Assembly (NCBI GenBank): GCA_034359265.1
Contig: CP136896.1
Location: 65,235,501-65,299,500, forward strand
Direction of reading: 5' to 3'
Length of the DNA: 64,000 nucleotides
Origin: Canna indica
Taxonomy: Eukaryota > Streptophyta > Magnoliopsida > Zingiberales > Cannaceae
The notes under the pieces are model-generated. The model did not search any database, was not told the origin of the DNA, and worked only from the letters and a program-made list of their open reading frames with translations. The stretch's first letter is position 1; every line of letters begins with the position of its first letter. The translations under genes and the position numbers were made by a program. Shown here piece after piece: positions 11,031-22,900 of the stretch.

Positions 11031-11433
11031 GTTCCTAGGTATTTCAAGGGGTACCTCCCTTCTTTTATGTTTAGAGTTTGTTCTACCATGTGTTTGGTTT
11101 CAGCTTTGCATTTCTCAAGATAAATCACTACTGACTTTTCTATATTGAGCTTCTACCCTGTAATCTGACAATACTCATTTAACAACAACTTTATGTTTTT
11201 GTAGGATTTTTTATTATCTTTGATGAAAATAACAATATCATATGCAAACAAGGTGTGGCTCAATTCCACCTTTCCTACACGGAACACATCAAATTTTTTT
11301 CCGAGCCACGATTGTATTAATCATTCCTGATAGCAATTGTTCCATGATTATGAATAGATAAGGAGACAATGGGTCTCCTTGTCTAATTCCCTTATAGCTT
11401 CTGAAACATCTAGACTTCATCCCATTTATTTTA
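11031..11433 (-). pseudogene. LINE reverse transcriptase, palm part
   Basis: From the MULE boundary at 11433 downward, the protein reads KINGMKSRCFRSYKGIRQ then GDPLSPYLFIIMEQLLSGM, the conserved GxRQGDPLSP block. After a frame change it reads ELSHTLFAYDIVIFIKD, then KLNIEKS and PLKYLGTY. The catalytic FADD box is changed to FAYD, so the first active-site Asp is lost. It ends at the LTR element. Confidence 0.9.
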
Positions 11434-11934
11434 GGGTTATTAGACGAAAATGACCTGAACTTTGGTCGAATTCTCAATTGTGGCCAATCCTTCGATTGGT
11501 CTCAATTGTATATAAGAACTTACACATTGGTTCCAATTGTAACCCACCATTTGCCTACCGTGAGTAGAACCGTTAATTCGCTGACGTGGCGATCTAGAAA
11601 TAATTTAAAAAATCACAGTTGCCATGTCAGCTAGATTACTTTTAAATATATCTTTTTTATTGGGACCCACTTCTCTCTCTTCATTGGAAAAGTTCCACTG
11701 GCGGACTATGGCGTCCTACGCCGGCAACACGGCGTCATAGGCAACGGTGGTGATGGCTATGGCCGGCGACGACAGTCGAATCCGTCGTGCGATCCGCTAG
11801 GCCGCAGGGCATCTCGTCACCCACACCCACCACCGCCTCAGTTCAACTTCTCGACCCATAACTAGTGGACAAATGCTCTTGACCTGCACATGCTCAATCT
11901 ATACTTGAACTCTCCAATCTCCACCGCCGTCGCA

Positions 11935-12366
11935 TCAGTCGCCTCTTTCGAATCCATCTTCTTTGCGGTCGCTCCTCTGCCGCCGCCTCCGACGGCAAGA
12001 CAATCTGCGCCCGTCCGGCAAGACCCTCACGCTCCATCCCAACTCCCGCCACACCTCCTTCTGCGCCGCCACCAACAACCCTACCATGTCAGCCGTCGCG
12101 ACCACCGTGTTCACCCTCTTCATGGGGAACATCACGTACACCTGGCCCATCTCCAGCTCCTCGTTCGCCATGAGGGGCGCGAACCGCCAGCCAACGTGCA
12201 TCGACCGCAAGTTAACCAGGAAGTGCCCCGGCGCGTCGAGCATGAGCTCGGTCGCATTGGCCGGCCCCTCAACGCGGCGTACCTGACCGCCGCGGCGTAT
12301 CACCTTGGTCGATCTCGTGTGGCCACTGGGCGTGCCGACAAGGGTGCAAGAGACGTAGCTGCCCAT
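11935..12366 (-). pseudogene. Captured PADRE/DUF4228 gene fragment
   Basis: An uninterrupted 143-residue frame begins MGSYVSCTLVGTPSGHTRST and contains KVIRRGGQVRRV, ATELMLDAPGHFLVNLRSM, RFAPLMANEELEMGQVYVMF and PMKRV. These are the N-terminal motifs of plant PADRE (DUF4228) proteins, small proteins of unclear biochemical role linked to stress responses. After about residue 105 the sequence turns into an Arg-rich tail (RRRRRQR) with no family likeness, so the C-terminal part is missing or replaced. It is GC-rich, unlike the LINE around it, and lies wholly inside the Pack-MULE. The frame is open, so expression of a chimeric protein is possible, but gene-fragment status is more likely. Confidence 0.82.
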
Positions 12367-12979
12367 GGAAGAAGGAACTGATCTGTAGATATATATATAT
12401 CGATCAAGAGAGGATTAATTATTTTTTGAACGGTGGTTCAGAATAAGCTGGGATTAAAGCAAGAGAAAGTAGAAAGTTGGTGTACGTGAGAGGATCAAAT
12501 TAAGGAGGTGGAAGGGAGGAAGGGGGAGTTTATAGTTGCATGGGAGAGGGGCAAAGAAATGGATCGAGGAAGATTCGTAATCACAATGCATGGTTAATTA
12601 GCTGTATATGCGTTGGAGTGAGCAGAGATCATATATTATTAAATTTTTCCCCAAAGAAAAGTTCACGCTGGACACAGTATATGGGCTGCGATTTTTTGAT
12701 TGAGTGGCAGCGGAGGCGAAGACCGCTGCGTAATTGTTGCTAAAAAAGTAAAAAAAATTCTCTCACGGAGGAAGAACGCAGACTTCTCTCTGCGGTGGGT
12801 TTGGGGATCTTCTAGGCCTTGCTCTTGACCTTCTGGTGCAGGGCCACGGAGTTTCAAAGCACGTCGTCGAGCTGGTCGAGTGTGATGTCGACCTTCAGAG
12901 CTCTCGATCTTCTCGGACCTTCAGAGCTGGTGACTCACACGTATGGAGGCACTCAGAGATGAGAACGGGGTTGAACGGG
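12367..12979. other. Pack-MULE interior, unassigned captured DNA
   Basis: This is the non-TIR interior upstream of the PADRE fragment. Bases 12367-12700 may be the donor gene's leader or promoter. Bases about 12800-12950 are GC-rich and, read on the - strand, give KVDITLDQLDDVL and VALHQKVKSKA around a stop; this looks like a second captured exon, family not recognised. Confidence 0.4.
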
Positions 12980-13410
12980 GTTGTTCACTGTTTATGGGTC
13001 GAGAAGTTGAATCGAGGCGGCGGTGGGCGTGGGCGATGAGATGCCCTGCGGCCTAGCAAACCGCACGACGGCTTCGGCTGTCATCGCCGGCCACAGCCAT
13101 CACCAATGACGCCGCGTTGCCGACGTAGGACGCCATAGCCCGCTAGTGGAACTCTTTCAATGAAGAGAGAGAAGTGGGTCCTAATAAAAAAGATATATTT
13201 AAAAGTAATCTAGCTGACATGGCAATTGTGATTTTTTAAATTATTTCTAGATCGCCACGTCAGCGAATTAACGGTTCTACTCACGGTAGGCAGACGACAG
13301 ATTACAATTGGAACCAATGTGTAAGTTCTTATATACAATTGAGACCAATCAAAGGATTTGTCACAATTGAAAATTCGGCCAAAGTTCAGGCTGTTTTCGT
13401 CTAATAACCC

Positions 13411-14350
13411 TTTATTTTACAAGTGTAAGTTACTTCATGTAAGCACCTTCCAGGTATAAAAGCATTTTGCTCCTCTCCTATTACTTTGTATAGGGTTCTC
13501 CTTATCCTATTAACTAAGACCTTAGCAAATATTTTGTAAATAACATTACAAAGTGATGTAGGTCTAAATTCAGTTACCTTCCTTGGGTTTTCTATCTTTG
13601 GAATCATAACCAGGATAGTTTCCTTCCATTGTGTAGGGATTTTTTCAGACTGATAAATACTGTCAAATTCTGCCTTCACTGCTTCTTTAACTGAATCCCA
13701 GTAATTTAGAAAGAATTCCAAAATAAAACCATCACTCCCTAGACTCTTGCCTCTCCCCAATGTATTAACAGCTTCCCTAATCTCCTCCATTCTGAATTTT
13801 TCTTCAAGCATTTTAGAATCTGTAACAGACATCTTATGCCAAACAACTGAGTTTATAGCACAATCATCCCTCATGCTTTCATCATTGTTCTTCCACAAGT
13901 CTTCATACCATCTTGCAAAGCCTTCTGCAATACTTGAATTGTTTGTCACTTGTTTACCATCAATATCTATGCTTTCAACTCTTCTTTTCCTTCTCTTCAG
14001 CTTAACAATATTGTGGAAATATTTTGAATTTTTCTCACCCTCTTTCACCCAATTCACCCTTGCTTTCGACCACCACTTAAGTTGTATCTGCTTTGTCAGA
14101 GCACCAACTTTTTAAGCCAAAATTTCCATGTTTACTATTTCATTATCAGTGATCCATCCATTAACATCTTTCATTTCTAAGTCAGATAACTTCCTCATAG
14201 TATCTTATAGATTTCCTTCAATATTTCCAATTCTATTTTTGTTCCAACTTATTAATGTTTCAGCTGTTCTTTTTTGAATCTCCATCACTGAACTCTTCCT
14301 GTTAATGCCTTCTTGCCATATCTTCCCAATCATCTCAGACAATTCACCGT
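13411..14350 (-). pseudogene. LINE reverse transcriptase, N-terminal part
   Basis: The frame 14057-13401 reads NWVKEGEKNSKYFHNIVKLK, RRVESIDIDGKQV, then the RT fingers with SLGSDGFILEFF, IPTQWKETILVMIPK, FRPTSLCNVIYKIFAKVLVN and EEQNAFIPGRCLHE. Upstream, in broken frames to 14350, is the linker from the endonuclease (QIQLKWWSKARVNW). It stops at the MULE and resumes at 11433. Confidence 0.92.
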
Positions 14351-14352
14351 AC

Positions 14353-15113
14353 TCAAACAAAAAATGTTAAAAAATGAAGGGTTTTTTCCCCCTTTCTTCC
14401 TTTCATTTCCTTGTTATAGATAAACATGACAGGCCTATGATCTGAATTTATTCTTTGCAAGTGAATAGCTTTAATTTCAACATCCAGATCCAGCCACTTG
14501 TCATTGTAGAGTATTCTGTCCAATCTGGCTTGAATTCTAGCAGGGCCTTTCCTATTGTTGGTCCAAGTAAAGAGAGGTCGACCTTTAGCATTGGCTTCTA
14601 AAATACCAGTTACTTCAATGAAATCATTGAAATCTTTTACAGCTTTGGAAAAAGAAAATTCTCTTCCCCCAAGCTTTTTCTTCATCTAATACAATTCATG
14701 TCCCCAGCTACAATCCATGGCAAATGTTCTGTATTCAGACCTCTGAACATCTCCCATAACATATTTCTTTTTTTTTTATCTGTACTTGCATAGATGCCTG
14801 AAAGCAAAAATTGCATTCCATTCCCTTGCTTGATCAAACAATTTATACTTTGTTCATTTTTTAATACACACTTTACTTCCATTTCTTTTTTCCTCCATAG
14901 AATCATGATTCCTCCTGACCTTCCATTTCTAGCTACAAATTCATCATCCCACACCCTCTTATATTTGAACATAAACTTCTCAGCCTCTTCCTGGATCAGG
15001 TGAGTCTCTTGCAGAATTATCAAATCTACATTGTTTTGCTTTACTATAACTCAGAGATAAGCTAAAGCTTCTCTTTTGTGTGCTCCTCTGATGTTCCAAG
15101 ATAATCCTTTCAT
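14353..15113 (-). pseudogene. LINE AP-endonuclease, start of ORF2
   Basis: ORF2 opens at ATG 15113 with MKGLSWNIRGAHKREALAYL, then a TGA, then NNVDLIILQETHL. The frame at 15023-14682 gives GRSGGIMILWRKKE, LLSGIYAST and PWIVAGDMNCI. A -1 shift at an overlapping ATGA (14682-14685) leads to 14685-14353 with GRPLFTWTNNR, ARLDRILYNDKW and the terminal SDHRPV box. These are the ordered motifs of the L1 endonuclease that nicks target DNA. Confidence 0.92.
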
Positions 15114-15115
15114 TG

Positions 15116-16925
15116 ATTGCATTGGATACTATCAACTTCTTTTCTATTTTCCTTTTCATTCTCAGGATCTCCATCATCCTTAAATATGCTAACCGCCTTG
15201 GATTGTCTTCTTTTCTTCAGCTTTACACCCTGGTATTCAACAGGGATATTAAATAGCTTCCTTTCAATTAACGTTCCTCTTCTATTTTTTGGCCCTTCTT
15301 TTGAGCTAGTTCTAGAAGTTTTAGGGTCAATTCCAGACTCCAAGAAGTCATCCTCAGCATTGCTATTTTCCAAAAAAATTTTGAAAGATGCTGATAGTTT
15401 TTCAGCCATTCTGCCCATTTCTATCTGCTCCTTATTTTTTTTCTTTTTCTTCAACAATAAACACTTTTCTATTATCTACAGCCTCAAACACAAAGTTTTC
15501 AGCTGTATCTGTTCTATCATCAGCTATTCTTCTCCTTGAAACAGGCTCTACACTTACTTTTCTGCCAGAAACCAGGCCTTCGGACCCCAGAAGTTGCTTC
15601 TCAACAGCGTTCTGTTTATAAAAGATAGTATCTCCTTTAAGATTGTCTTGCTATGGTTAACACTTCCTTTGGTCTGTTCAATCTCCATACTGTCAGTAGT
15701 CTTAGACTTTTCTTTTAATTCCTTGTTTACCTCTTTCCACACTCCTTTGAAAGCCTTATCTTTAACAAAACTTTGTGAGACAGATATCTCCTTGTTAACT
15801 CTATTCTCTCTTCCATCATCCTCCTCAAAGGTTGGGTTATCTAACACTTTGAATGGGTTGCTCACCCATTCTTAACATTCTTCTAGGGTTGATACATCCT
15901 TTTCTTCCTTTGAATTTGGATCCATGGTCCTAGCAGCTTCTCATTTCCTTTATTATTTGTACATGTTTATGTTTCTTTCAATTCACCTTTTTCTCTCTGC
16001 ACATCAGATTTCTTCAGGCACTTCTCTTCATTGTGTCACACCTTCCACAATTGAAACACACATTGTGCAAGTTTTCGTAAGCAACCGATTGAAAGAAGCT
16101 GCCAGGTTCAGTGTCAATCCAGAAACCTTGTCGAACATGTTTTATTATATTCATTAACACAGAGACACGGGCAAACTTATCCCTGGTTCCACTATGCGTA
16201 TAATTATCAATCTTCAATGGTTTTCCTATCACTGCAGCTACTTGAGGAAGAATCTTACTATTAAGGAAGTCCATCGGTAATCCAGGTAATTGTATCCACA
16301 CCGGAATCTCCTCAATTACCTCCTTCAGCGGTTGGAAGTTATCCTTCCACTGGATTAAAGAGAGTGCTTGCCCTCTCAGAAACCAAGGCCCACCCACAAA
16401 AGCATCCCAGTAATCATTCGAGTTTTCAAATTTGAAAGAAAAAAACCCGATAGAAAGATCAACAATGCTACATCTAGCTTTACTTTTCCAGATTTTTGGA
16501 AGATTAGCTTTAGCTACTTCAAATGGAGGAGATTTGCCAAAGAATTTACCATATAAGGTCAAGTTGCTTCCTCGCCCCGCCTCCATTAGGTCTGCTTTAG
16601 AAATGGTGACCCTTCCTCTCGCTGAAGCTTGAATTAGATTGACTTTCTCTGCAATCTCTTTAGAATCCCTCCAATTCGAATTAGAGTATGCAAGCTTGAA
16701 CAGATTCGCCCATGAATTCAACTTTCCTCCCAGATTTCTCTCATTTACTCCTGCATCTCTGCTTCCTCCGACACCTTTCTTCTTTCCCTCCACATCCAGA
16801 TCCATTTGATTCTCCATTGTCGGATCAACACAGGATTGAATAGCAGTCGTCCGATCGGGAGGTTCTTTTAACCTAGGGATCGGGATTTCATTTGTCGCCA
16901 AACTTATCGCCTCTCTTTCAGTCAT
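15116..16925 (-). pseudogene. LINE ORF1: DUF4283 domain, zinc knuckle, basic tail
   Basis: The likely start is MTEREAIS at 16925. The DUF4283 domain follows, with LTLYGKFFGKSPPFEVAKAN, FKFENSNDYWDAFVGGPWFL, IPVWIQLPGLPMDFL and RDKFARVSVLMNI. A single CCHC-like start, VCFNCGR, comes at about residue 310, after which the frame breaks near 16014. Lys/Glu-rich pieces at 15865-15554 and 15457-15110 are the remaining C-terminal tail. ORF1 proteins of this type bind the element RNA. Confidence 0.9.
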
Positions 16926-17295
16926 AGCTCCCCCCACAACTAATTTAATTAGCACAATTACAAAAGTAATTTTATACATGATCTCTCACTTAATTGGGCA
17001 CATCACATCAGCTGGGTTTGCAGCATTAAATTCTATCATATTTGTTTACTCTCCAATTGTTCCCATCAGTCAGCCATGCACATGTTTTTATTCCATAATT
17101 CCAACTATTTCAATTATCCATATAAGACTCATTAATTATAATCATTATCTGTGAACAGTAAATTTTATGCTATAAAAAAATTCAATTTTATTGGCATGTG
17201 ATCCCCAAATTGTGAAGAAATAATATTATCTAAGTACATCTCATTACAATAAATGTAAAATATAAACATAAATTAACATAAATAACATCTAGAGG
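16926..17295. other. LINE leader and AT-rich spacer
   Basis: Upstream of the LINE ORF1 start. It may hold the LINE 5' UTR, but no boundary, tail or target duplication was identified. Nothing else is seen. Confidence 0.4.
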
Positions 17296-17872
17296 TCTGG
17301 GTTTAGGGATGGCAATATTACCTGTTTAGATGGATACCCGTGGGTATTTACCCGTTTATGACGGGTATGGGGCATAGTTTCCTATCCACGGGGATTTCGT
17401 GGGTAATTGTTTTTACCCGTTTATTATATGGGGCGGGTACGGGTATTATAGTACCCGTACCCGTTACTCGTGAGAATAAGTAAATTATAATATTATCCTC
17501 AATACATATACTAAAAAAATCCTAACTTAATTCAATACTCATATAATTTATGTTTTGAAACCTTATGATGATATTGTTATTAAAATGTTGTGTGTTTATC
17601 AAAATGAAATTGTTATACTTGAAATTTTTATCAAAATACTAGAAGAGTTGAAGTGTTAAAATATTGTAATTTATATTTTTTTAAAAATATCATGGGTACC
17701 CGTCAATACCCGTGGGTATCCGTCCCCCCGCGGGTAATTAAATGGGTAACTATTTTTGATACCCGCGGGAAATAAACGGGTAGCGAGTACCCGTTTATTT
17801 CGCGGGGCAGGTAGCGGATAGGCACCTCCAGTACCCGCCCCGCCCCACCCCGTTGACATCCCTATTTGGATT
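17296..17872. mobile_element. hAT-type MITE, copy C (561 bp), diverged TSD
   Basis: Spans 17304-17864, starts TAGGGATGGCAA and ends GTTGACATCCCTA. Flanks are TCTGGGTT and TTTGGATT, an 8-bp duplication with two changes. Its ends are packed with ACCCGT/ACGGGT and CCGCGGG motifs, a different core from the CGGATA motif of copies A and B, so it is a related but separate family. The core is AT-rich and non-coding. Confidence 0.82.
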
Positions 17873-18378
17873 CAAACCTCAGTATGATCACCTAGTGTGG
17901 ATTTTTCATTTTGTGTGGTATTGTATTCGCTCTATAAGTATAATGTTGATTCGTTTATCCTTATGTGTGTAGAAGTGATTTGGATATTTATGTATTTGAT
18001 TGTAGTCTTTCATAAATGAACTCACTATCTTTGAAAAAAAAAAACATCAAGAACATAATTTATTAATTTATGGGATTTTAGATATATATTTAATACATAT
18101 GATTTTTAATTGACCCGATTTATCGCTGATCTGAGTGAGGCCAAGTAATGCAGACCGTTGCACCCACCACCGATCCCGTAGATTTGCAAGGGGCGAACAT
18201 GTCGAGGAGCGCCAACCAACTAACACAACCACCTCCGCCGACGAACCTCCACGGGGTTGCCTTCATCACTCGCATCATTCTTTTTTCGGGCCAGTCCTTT
18301 GAACATTGAGCGAGTGCGATGTCGGAGAGGTCGGCAGGAGCACGACCATGCGTGATGGGGTTAGAGAGAGAGAGAACA
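17873..18378. other. Intergenic with GC-rich island at 18118-18360
   Basis: The first part is AT-rich and empty. From 18118 to 18360 the GC content rises and a - strand frame stays open (PADLSDIALAQCSKDWPEKR, then VGGGGCVSWLALLDM). The amino acid text is protein-like, but I do not recognise the family. It could be a small gene relic; a short GA run follows at 18361-18374. Confidence 0.35.
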
Positions 18379-18912
18379 TTTACACTTAGGGCTGGCAACG
18401 GAGCGGATACGGTGCGGATACGGATTATTCGTATCCGCACCGCACTCCATATCCATCCATCCGTATCCGCACCATATCCGCCACGGATGTGAATATGGAT
18501 ATCCATATCCGCACCGCTTCAAATACGGATATCCGCACCGCATCCGTATTCTCACCGTATTTAATAAAAAAATATTAAAATTTTATATTTAATTAAAAAA
18601 ATCAATAAATTACCAATTCATTGATCCAAAATAAATATATAATATACTTCAAAATTTATCTTGACATGAAATTACCATAGAGCTCTTATATATATTAATA
18701 ACTTATATGAGCAAAATAATAATTCAGAGACGTGGATAGGCGGTGCGGATCCACAGCCATATCTGTATCCACACCATATCCTCGCGGATATAAGTTTTCT
18801 AAATTCATATCCGTATCCATATCCATTTTTACTTGCGGATATGGATCGGATACGGTACGGATGCGGTTTTTAGTTAGCGGATGCGGATAAAATTGTCACC
18901 CCTATTTACACT
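18379..18912. mobile_element. hAT-type MITE, copy B (518 bp) with perfect 8-bp TSD
   Basis: Spans 18387-18904, starts TAGGGCTGGCAACGGA and ends TTGTCACCCCTA. Both flanks are TTTACACT (18379-18386 and 18905-18912). It matches copy A along its whole length, including the internal phrase CTTGACATGAAATTACCATA, with small differences such as a short deletion near 18745. Same family, same direction, separate insertions. Confidence 0.94.
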
Positions 18913-19915
18913 AACATGCAATTAGAGAGAGGCTAAAAGAGAAATATTAAATTATATTTAAAATTATTTAAAATAAATAAATATGAAAATAAAAATAAAA
19001 ATGTCATATCAGTCAAATTTCATTTTGAAGATGCTAAATGTAATGTTACTTGTATATATATAGACTAGTTATATTTATTTTACTACTTGAAGATATCAGT
19101 TTTATTACACACAATTTTCTAAATTAAACTTTTTTAATTATTTTTTATTTCAGATGATATACCCATGTTTTGTCTTTTTATGGCAAGAGCAACTGTTTTA
19201 TCATTTATATCATTTATTACTTATTATTATAGAACAACTACTTTATATTTCCCCAAAATTTAACAAGATATACAAATTAATTATTGATAAAAAAATGTTG
19301 TAAATATATTTTGCATGGTGCTCTTATCAGTAATTAGTTACAATTTAATATTATATCTATTTTTAGGCAGACAAACAAATTAATAAAATAATGTTAAATA
19401 TATGAATAAATTAAATTTTCTACCAAGTTATACAATTATATTAGTATAAATTTATTATTTTTCTGAAGTTTTGAGTTTTACAATAAAGGGTATAAGGTAA
19501 ATTTATATTTCCCGAAAAAAGAAAGTATTGGTAAAAATAATAAAGAATATTTACAGTAAAAATTAAGAAACTGAGGGTTTTCTGAGTTCTGAGATGACAT
19601 ACTAACCAATTAATTAAATAGTTTTATTTTTGAAAAAAAAATGAAATAGTCAATTACTGACCTGTTTACTAATTACTGACTTGACAAGGCTGCTTCGTCG
19701 GTAAAATTTCAGGGACCTGATTGAAATGTACTCGTATCGGATGGCTTCCTATTAAAACTAACACGGCATGGTTTCAGAACCATGCTAACTTAGCATTGTC
19801 CTATCTATTTCCTCTTCTCGGACGATATAGCGACGTGCTCGCAGTAGGTCTGCAGCTCCCCACCGTATCAGCATCACCTCCTCTTGCACTTCGAGTTGCC
19901 CGCAAATCCTCGGAG
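18913..19915. other. AT-rich intergenic and 5' flank of the rhodanese gene
   Basis: Bases 18913-19690 are very AT-rich with no coding signal. From about 19700 composition becomes balanced. An in-frame ATG at 19721 would extend the rhodanese gene's first exon by 65 codons, but that stretch lacks transit-peptide character and is better read as leader. Confidence 0.5.
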
Positions 19916-22900
19916 ATGGAAGCTTTTGGGCGCAGCTTCACCACCACTCTTACCACCTGTAGAAGCCCTCAAAGTCGGCGAGCAGACTGCAAGAGAAGCA
20001 GCCCGAAGCTCTTGGCCACAAGGCCAATCTTTGCTCACGGCGGAGGAGGCTATTCATCTCACTCGAGAGTTGTCTCTTGACTATCTTTGTTTAGTTGAAT
20101 TTTCGAAATAGTATAAATTTTCTTATGATTTTCGATTTTTTTTGTTTCTTTTGCTGGGTTTAGAGATTGAAGGCCAATGTAAGGATGGATGCAGCTGTTG
20201 GTGGAGAGGAGGAAGAAATGAGGCAGGCCAAAGAAATGGCTGCCGCTCGGAGGAGATGGGAAGCTCTGGTATTCTGCCTTTTTAATTTAACAAATACCTC
20301 ATAGAGATAAATGCTACAGAATCTTATCTGCAACTCAATCACCCTTTAAAGTTTCTGCCCCTTTTAGAAAAACAATTAAGAAATATAATTATTGACTTTG
20401 ACATCTCATCAATGCCATGATATATTTATTAGTTCTTAATAGATTTCTTGAGAAAATTTTATGTTCTGAGCAGTTGTTACTTATAATTGTTAGCAGAAGT
20501 ATATGGATGATGTTGAAGCAGAAAACTTAACTGATTATTTTGAAGATGTGGCCTAATTTATTTCTGCCTTTTTTTTCTTAATGGATATTGGTAAATATGG
20601 AAGCTATCTTCTTCAGAGATCTAAAATGTTTAGTTGCATGCTTATATTTGGTAAAATTTAAAGTAGACACAAGTGTGGGATGTACCTATGTGGATAATAT
20701 CGTTGCAGAAGTTTATCGCTTCATTATGCAAAATTTGGGTTAATTATTTGTATCTATTTTGATAGAGTGAGAAGCTGAATTCAGCAGATATATGAAATTT
20801 TAAGTTGCATGCTTATAGTTGTGCCCTCTATTTGAAGATTAGAGAGCAAAAAGTTAAGGCTCTTACACCTAGAGAAGCTGGTTATGCAATTCAGCTTTCA
20901 AGTAAAGCCCTTCTTGATGTTCGTCCATCAACAGAGCGTGAGAAGGTGTGCGCATTGGAGTTCAAATTTTTTTCTTTAAAAGCATGCATATTGCTATCAT
21001 TTTACATGAGGTTGTCATGCTTGATTTGCAGGCATGGGTTAGAGGCTCCACTTGGATACCAATATTTGATGTAGATAATGCAACTGACTTTGGAGCTCTT
21101 TCTAGGAAAATCACAAATTTTGTCATGGGTAATTATCTAAAATCTCTAGTTTCTATTATTTAATTTCTCAATCATGACAAATAAAAGTATTATTTCTCCT
21201 TGTTTAAAATGCAAGATAATTTTGTAGTCATTTGCAATCCTGCTTCGTGCACATGGTTAACCTAACAGACCATTTAGCTTTTTCATCCTATAAGAACATT
21301 TAGTATCTCGAATTATGCCACTGCTCTAAGTTGTCACAAAGCAACCTTATCCATTCTGATGTAGGTTGTCATGTACCAACAACCTTATCCATTTATTTGG
21401 ATTTGCTTCCTCCAAATTTGTCCAAGTACCAGGGAGAAAATCTTGGTGGCTGTATATATGAAATTGTAATTATACCAGGTGATGGGTGTCAAATCCACCA
21501 AAAATAAATATCTACTTCTTGAGATTTTGTAGTCGTGACAAGTAGGGTCGAATCTACAGAGACTGATTAGTTTCATATTCTTTCAAAACTAGAAATTAAA
21601 AGGGAGGGTTTTGATTAGATGCAAACTGAAATAAAAACAGTGATTAAAAACAGTAATTAAGATTAAGGAGAAATCAATGAGAGAAAAATCTAGCTAAAGG
21701 TACGTTCTCGATTTCGGATCGTAGGATTGATCATAGATGCTAAGGATGGATTTCTTTATTTCTAGCAATTTAATAGACATTTGTGAATTGAACAACAATC
21801 TCACAAGTCATATTAATTCAAGTATTCCATTAGTTCGGATTGAACAACAACCTCGACTAATTTGTCTCTAAATCCGGCATGGAACAGCCAATACCGGTAG
21901 ACTAGCTATTGTTTTAATAATCTGGTAACAGACCGAACAATTAAAAAGAAATAATAGAATAAATTCCGCGGGAAATAAATGAAATACTAGAAAACAAAGA
22001 CTTTAAGCACAGAAGAATCTCACAATCCATAGAACCGAAACGTCGAATCGCCCTTTAGCTAGAAAGAAGTGGATCAGCCACACATTGCAAACTCATACAA
22101 TTTCATTCTCAAAAATAAACTACTGTTGAAAACTTAAAGGAACAAAACACAAAAGGAGGCTACAGCTAAGAAAAATGCCAACCTTGTTCATTACAATTAT
22201 TCTCCTCTTATAGGAGAATTCCAAACCTAACTAGAATAGTAAATAAAAATCAAATCAACCTTACATAGCAATAAACTAACAACCAAATATCATGGTTTAA
22301 TGTTTTAGACACAAATGGATTGTCCAAATTCGCATGGAAACATGGAAGCAAAATTTCAGCTTCTAACATGATAAATTTTGGATCAGTCACATGCATCTCT
22401 GCTAAGGCGTGGGCACATCCAAGGCAGTGTGACCAAGTCCAGTTGTCTTTCCAATTTCCAGCTTCCAAAAAATATGCAAAAGAGATTCTTTTTTATTTCT
22501 TTCCATCATTTGTTGCCTAAAAGTTAAACAAAACAATAAACACATTTTAGGAAGTATTTAATTCGAATTTAGCATGAAAATAAGCAACAAAAGATGGAAA
22601 ATAAACATGTCATCACCGGGAAATGAAATATAGGAAATTAGGATATAATAATCCATGATCTGTTGCTTTCATATGGTTCTTTTTATTAAAAACTTACTAT
22701 AAATGACTGTATTAGCTCAGTTTGACACTCTTTTCATAGCTCCACATAACTTTTGCTACTAAATAACTAATCCTCCAAGTAATATCATATGTAGAGAATA
22801 AATGAGAAACTTCCATCTATTGGAAAGAGTAAGTAGGTATTCTAACATTTAAGAGCTTCTTACTAATCATGTGTTGCACATGTGGTAATCTTTTATGAAG

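Larger units (their letters stand above)
11425..13419. mobile_element. Pack-MULE with about 430-bp TIRs and 9-bp TSD
   Basis: The element spans 11434-13410 (1977 bp). It starts GGGTTATTAGACGAAAA and ends with the inverted form, and the inverted arms stay about 90% alike by eye for roughly 430 bp (11434-11865 and about 12980-13410). A perfect 9-bp duplication, TTTATTTTA, flanks it at 11425-11433 and 13411-13419. Long TIRs with a 9-bp TSD define Mutator-like elements. Inside there is no transposase, but there is a GC-rich host gene fragment (PADRE/DUF4228), so it is a Pack-MULE. It interrupts the LINE reverse transcriptase. Confidence 0.95.
6290..16925 (-). mobile_element. L1-type LINE, nearly full set of domains, split by insertions
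   Basis: Reading from 16925 down to 6290 gives the ordered parts of a plant L1-type non-LTR retrotransposon: a DUF4283 ORF1 with zinc knuckle, an AP-endonuclease, reverse transcriptase, the zf-RVT domain and a plant-type RNase H. Three later insertions break it: a hAT MITE at 7054-7583, an LTR element at 8668-11025 and a Pack-MULE at 11434-13410. Each resumes the LINE protein at the residue where it was broken. Stops and frame changes occur throughout, so it is dead. No poly(A) tail or target duplication was identified. Confidence 0.93.
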
